Assembly (NCBI GenBank): GCA_900552465.1
Contig: URZO01000011.1
Location: forward strand, 22,510 to 86,509
Reading direction: 5' to 3'
DNA length: 64,000 bases
Origin: an uncultured Parabacteroides sp.
Lineage (GTDB): Bacteria; Bacteroidota; Bacteroidia; Bacteroidales; Tannerellaceae
Numbering within the stretch: the stretch's first letter is position 1; every line of letters begins with the position of its first letter. The position numbers and the translations under genes were made by a program. Shown one piece after another: positions 60,525-64,000 of this stretch. Under the pieces are notes generated by a model. That model saw only the letters and a program-made list of their open reading frames with translations. It was not told where the DNA came from and made no database searches.

Positions 60525-61543
60525 AAGGCATCGATTTCTATCATGAGTTTTACGGAATACAATTCCGGTTCTTTCTTAATGACGAGACTGTACTTTTCAG
60601 GATAGAGAAGCTCCAACCTCCGTTTCAGGTTTTCCAGCCCGATCCCCTTTTTCCCTGACGGAGAAGGCGGAAGAGGAGGCAGACTGTTCGTAATCTCAAA
60701 CAGGATTTTCCCAGCCTCATCCGTCATACGGCAATCGATCCGGTAGTCACCGCCCACATATTTAAAGGCATTCTCCACCAAAGGCAGAAACAATAGCGGA
60801 TAAACCGGTTGTTCACAGAGCGAAGGAGAGAAAGAGACGTTCAGCGTCAACCGCTCGCTCATCCGCAGCTTCTGCATATTCATATAGGTACGCAGATAGT
60901 CGATCTCTTTCTGCACCGGGACTTTCTGGCTTCCTCCGTAGAGCTGGTAACGCAGCAGGTCGGACAGCATTTCGATCGTCCGCCGGGGAGCTTCGTTCGT
61001 CTCGTCGATCTGGAAATAAACCGTATTCAAAGCGTTGAACAGGAAATGCGGATGATACTGGAAACGCAGGAACTTCAATTCCATCTCCAACTGATCCACC
61101 TTAATCTTTTCCAGCTGCAAGATCCGGTTCTGCAACTCTTTCTCCATCTTCCCACTACGGAGCAGGATGTAATACATGAAAAGAAGAGGGATATAAATCA
61201 CATCGGCTATAACATAATCGACCCAGGTGTTTCCCAAATGCAGAAGCCCGACATGATCACCGACAAATATAAGCAGGTTAACCATCACAAACAACTTGAG
61301 AAACGTTAAGAAGTACTCGGCAGCCGGGGACAGGTTCAACCGGGGCTTAACCTTATCGAGGAAGTAGCGGCTTTCATAATCAAAGACATAACACATAAAG
61401 ACCGTTACCGCCAACGCCTGCAGATGAAACCGCATCGAATTAGCCCAAAACGCTTCATTCTTCGCCAAGTCGGTCGTCAACCGGATGAAGTTGAACATCA
61501 CGATTCCTAAAAATAACGGATATAAACGGGGTAATATCTTCAT
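60521..61543 (-). CDS. LytS-type sensor histidine kinase
   Basis: A 340-residue kinase of the His_kinase/LytS group with about four N-terminal TMs (up to about 130), then the phospho-acceptor block RFQYHPHFLFNALNTVYFQI and a HATPase domain with LPLVENAFKYVGG and GKKGIGLENLKRRLELLYP. It partners with the LytTR regulator downstream and lies 18 bp after the outer membrane receptor-like gene. The three form one operon on the minus strand. Confidence 0.92.
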   Translation of the reverse strand: MKILPRLYPLFLGIVMFNFIRLTTDLAKNEAFWANSMRFHLQALAVTVFMCYVFDYESRYFLDKVKPRLNLSPAAEYFLTFLKLFVMVNLLIFVGDHVGLLHLGNTWVDYVIADVIYIPLLFMYYILLRSGKMEKELQNRILQLEKIKVDQLEMELKFLRFQYHPHFLFNALNTVYFQIDETNEAPRRTIEMLSDLLRYQLYGGSQKVPVQKEIDYLRTYMNMQKLRMSERLTLNVSFSPSLCEQPVYPLLFLPLVENAFKYVGGDYRIDCRMTDEAGKILFEITNSLPPLPPSPSGKKGIGLENLKRRLELLYPEKYSLVIKKEPELYSVKLMIEIDAL

Positions 61544-61561
61544 GCCTGCTCTTGTTATTTC

Positions 61562-63751
61562 CTACAAATTTATTCTTTTACTCTCATCTACGCTACTTTT
61601 CCGGCGGGATTCTTTCACTTCGTAGCCTTTACTGAAACGATAGGTGAAGGAGATGCCGATCTGGGTATTGTCCTGCCGTTCATTGGTAAAAGCCTGCTGC
61701 CCCGGCACCGTCAGCATCATCTTCTCCCGGTAGGAATGGAAAATGTCGCGGGCGAACAGGCGGATCGTACCGTTATTCTTCAATACCTTCTTCCTGATAC
61801 CTCCGTCAACCTGCCAGATCGGGCTTAGCGTGGCTTGTCCGGCCGCCATCTTGCCGTTGTAAGAGCCGGACAGCTCCATGCTCCATCCTTTCCCGAAATC
61901 GAGTTGGTTCGTAAGACCGGCGATCAGGCTCGCCCGCTTGTTGACCTGCTCGCCGGTGGCATTCGCCCAACGATAGTGGTTATAGACACAGGCCACGTTC
62001 GCATTCACCGTCCAGAAAGAGGTCAGGGGGAGATTGCCGGTATAAATGCGCGGTCCGAGACTGGTTCCCGTAGACAGGTTCATCGGCGTGACATACACCT
62101 GCCTGTTGTCTTTCTCGAAAAAGCTTTTCACGATCACATCATGTGTGCGGGAATAGAGAAAGCCGGCCCGGAACAGGTTCTTATAGATAAAAGTCAGTTC
62201 CAGATGATCCGACTTCATCGGCTTGAGTGCCGTGTTCCCCTGTTCAAAGGTATAGTCGTCGAAGATATAGACAAAAGGATTCAGGTCTCCATAGTTGGGC
62301 CGGACGATCCGCCTGCCGTAAAAGAGGGACAGCTTGTTTTGCCGGAATGCATATTCGAGCAACAAAGAAGGAAAGAGATTCGTATAGCGGCTGGTGAAGG
62401 AAGAGTCTATCTGTGCCTCCCCGCCTGTCAAGCGCCCGTCTATGCGCGTATTCTCCACACGCAGCCCCGCCCGGATATAAAAGGGCTTGAAAGTCGCACC
62501 GCACTGGATATAGCTGGCGTTTATGTTTTCATCATATACGAAATGCTGGCTCAGGGCTTCATTCGGCACCCAGCCGTCTCCTTTGTTATCCGCATACGAC
62601 GCCTCGTTGTCGATCGAGATGAAAGAGAATTTGGCGCCTGCCTCTAACTCCCATTTCCCGGCAAAAGGCAAGGTAAAGTTCACCTGTCCGGTATAGAGGT
62701 TGATTGCGCCCGGGACATCTCCCTTTACGGAATCCACCCGTCCGGGCCGGTTTTGCGAAGAGCTATGCAAGTCCAGGTTATCCGTATAGCCGAAATGGAG
62801 ATAATCAAAGGAAGCATCCAGCACCTTCCCTGCCGTATCTAACTGGTGAGTTAGGTTGACTCCAGCAGTGAAGTTCTTCTTTTTCCGGTCCTCCACATTC
62901 GAGGTGTGGAGCATGGAGTCGGGCGACGCAGAAGAAGGAGCGCTGAAATAAGTAACCATATCGCCCGGCATCCGGCTCTGATGCAGATTGCCGTTCGTGT
63001 ACACCCCGACTACGGTACGCGCGGAGGCAAAGAAATCGATTCCCGCCCGGTAATAATGGGAGGTATAAGGATATTTGCGGTAGGAATCCTGCCGGACGGA
63101 CAGCTCCACCTTGTCCGGTTCCCGCAGGTCGGTAAAGAGGCGGTCTATCTGAAGCTCGTTGCAATCCGTCCCTTGTGAATAGGAATAAGTCAGGTAAAAG
63201 TTAAACAAGCCCTCGCGCCTGTTCATCGACAGACTTCCGTTCCCGACGCCATACTTCCCCTGCCGGAAACTGCCGTTAGCCGTCAGGTTCATGCCCCGTA
63301 GCCGCATCTTCTTCGTCCGGATATCGATCAGCCCGGCATTACCGCTCGCGTCGTAGCGGGAGGACGGGTGCGTGATCAGATCGATCTTTTCCGCTGTTGC
63401 CGCCGGAGTAGATTTGAGCAAGGTGACCAGCTCCTGTCCGGAAAGATACGTCTGTTTCCCGTCCATCAGGACGTTAATGCCGCTTTGCCCGTTCAGGTAA
63501 ATCTTCCCGTCATTACTGATCATGACGCCCGGAAGCATTTCCAACACTTCATACAGGCTGCCCTGCCCCCGTGCCACAGCCGACTCGATATGATAGGTCA
63601 TCTTGTCCGCCTTAATCGTCACGACCGGCACTTTCGCCGTAATAACAATTTCCTCGATCTTCTGATCCGCAATCGTGTCCGTCTGGGCAAGAACGCCCGT
63701 GCCTGCGCATCCCACCAGTAGGAATATCCCCATAAAAAAGCCTCTGTTCAT
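61562..63751 (-). CDS. TonB-dependent receptor-like outer membrane beta-barrel protein
   Basis: A 729-residue outer membrane protein: signal peptide (MNRGFFMGIFLLVGCAGTGVLA), a plug domain (IEEIVITAKVPVVTIKADKM, then VLEMLPGVMISNDGKIYLNG and SSRYDASGNAGLIDI) and a barrel of the OMP_b-brl_3 type ending in ISFTYRFSKG. Many members begin with a CarboxypepD_reg-like domain; this one goes straight from signal peptide to plug. It is made with a LytS/LytTR pair, so it may act as receptor or target of that system. The ligand is unknown. The promoter at 63765-63796 gives a leader of only about 8 nt. Confidence 0.88.
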   Translation of the reverse strand: MNRGFFMGIFLLVGCAGTGVLAQTDTIADQKIEEIVITAKVPVVTIKADKMTYHIESAVARGQGSLYEVLEMLPGVMISNDGKIYLNGQSGINVLMDGKQTYLSGQELVTLLKSTPAATAEKIDLITHPSSRYDASGNAGLIDIRTKKMRLRGMNLTANGSFRQGKYGVGNGSLSMNRREGLFNFYLTYSYSQGTDCNELQIDRLFTDLREPDKVELSVRQDSYRKYPYTSHYYRAGIDFFASARTVVGVYTNGNLHQSRMPGDMVTYFSAPSSASPDSMLHTSNVEDRKKKNFTAGVNLTHQLDTAGKVLDASFDYLHFGYTDNLDLHSSSQNRPGRVDSVKGDVPGAINLYTGQVNFTLPFAGKWELEAGAKFSFISIDNEASYADNKGDGWVPNEALSQHFVYDENINASYIQCGATFKPFYIRAGLRVENTRIDGRLTGGEAQIDSSFTSRYTNLFPSLLLEYAFRQNKLSLFYGRRIVRPNYGDLNPFVYIFDDYTFEQGNTALKPMKSDHLELTFIYKNLFRAGFLYSRTHDVIVKSFFEKDNRQVYVTPMNLSTGTSLGPRIYTGNLPLTSFWTVNANVACVYNHYRWANATGEQVNKRASLIAGLTNQLDFGKGWSMELSGSYNGKMAAGQATLSPIWQVDGGIRKKVLKNNGTIRLFARDIFHSYREKMMLTVPGQQAFTNERQDNTQIGISFTYRFSKGYEVKESRRKSSVDESKRINL

Positions 63752-63764
63752 CTCGTTTTTATTT

Positions 63765-63796
63765 CAAAACTACACTCCCAAAGGCTCCCTGTCAAA
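63765..63796 (-). promoter_or_regulatory. promoter of the receptor-kinase-regulator operon
   Basis: On the minus strand TTTG (63796-63793), 20 bp and TAGTTTTG (63772-63765) form a perfect match. The start of transcription would be near 63759, about 8 nt before the ATG. Confidence 0.6.
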
Positions 63797-63950
63797 TTAT
63801 TATGACCAACGGTCCGGATTGGTTGACGAACGGTTTAATAGACTTTAATTTGCTGAGTAAAAGAAATACACCAACTTTGTTTATATAATAATTGAATGAA
63901 GATTTAATGGGGTGTTTCGTATTTGTGATATAGCGTCAGGAGTACCTGTT

Positions 63951-63968
63951 TCCCCTCTCGAGAGGGGA
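63951..63968. repeat. 18-bp perfect palindrome
   Basis: TCCCCTCTCGAGAGGGGA is a perfect palindrome, followed by TAAGGGGTGTG. Similar C/G-rich palindromes are scattered in many Bacteroidota genomes. Nothing else is seen in the 249 bp after the receptor gene start apart from the promoter. Confidence 0.8.
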
Positions 63969-64000
63969 TAAGGGGTGTGTTATCTTTCTGTCTATCAAAG

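Overview
The window looks like chromosomal DNA of a Bacteroidales species, most likely Parabacteroides or a close relative. Supporting signs are a hybrid two-component regulator with propeller repeats, an array of 6-bladed-propeller lipoproteins, S9 dipeptidyl-peptidase paralogs, a TonB-receptor-like barrel, a gamma-alpha-beta sodium-pumping decarboxylase, promoters of the Bacteroidota type (TTTG, 19-20 nt, TAnnTTTG), and very few strong Shine-Dalgarno sequences. The genus is an inference from gene content; no rRNA or tRNA gene was seen.

Left third (1-22.4 kb). An NtrC-type sigma-54 response regulator and its sensor kinase (the kinase runs off the left edge) lie beside a zinc-peptidase lipoprotein. 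A TolC-family channel, a periplasmic adaptor and two FtsX/MacB-type permeases follow (3361-10924), then a second pair of such permeases (11549-16293). A lone MacB/LolD-type ATPase lies 5.4 kb further on (21713-22387). Three transcription units of this exporter start with a good -24/-12 sigma-54 promoter. Each promoter is preceded, at a nearly constant distance of about 57-58 bp, by two GTGC-N6-GCAC-like boxes whose starts are exactly 21 bp apart. The same double box lies between the response regulator gene and the peptidase gene. I read this as a sigma-54-controlled exporter regulon with duplicated permease pairs and one shared, unlinked ATPase. Between the second permease pair and the ATPase lie an ORF6N-domain gene, two uncharacterised exported proteins, an S9 peptidase and nudC.

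Middle (22.6-38.3 kb). A DUF4369/FGE-sulfatase-domain protein, an AAA-like/PD-(D/E)XK protein and a second S9 peptidase are followed by a second kinase and response regulator of the same family as the first pair. In this copy the pair is split by a 7.6-kb operon of six propeller lipoproteins on the opposite strand. The second regulator has lost its AAA+ ATPase core but keeps the receiver, the helical lid and the Fis-type helix-turn-helix.

Right part (38.5-64 kb). This is mostly housekeeping and metabolism. It holds arginine breakdown (rocD-rocF), an NHS-family nucleoside transporter, a hybrid two-component regulator, and a tight operon of PASTA protein, RluD-like pseudouridine synthase, D-Ala-D-Ala ligase and acyltransferase. 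These are followed by rpmH, a TPR protein, the oadGAB sodium-pump decarboxylase, a DUF349 protein, an ATP-grasp-like protein and an outer-membrane barrel. An operon of an outer-membrane beta-barrel receptor, a LytS-type kinase and a LytTR regulator closes the window. Several intergenic gaps carry short tandem or inverted repeats (22-23 bp units or long hairpins), each with its own sequence. No insertion sequence, prophage, CRISPR array or integrase was found.
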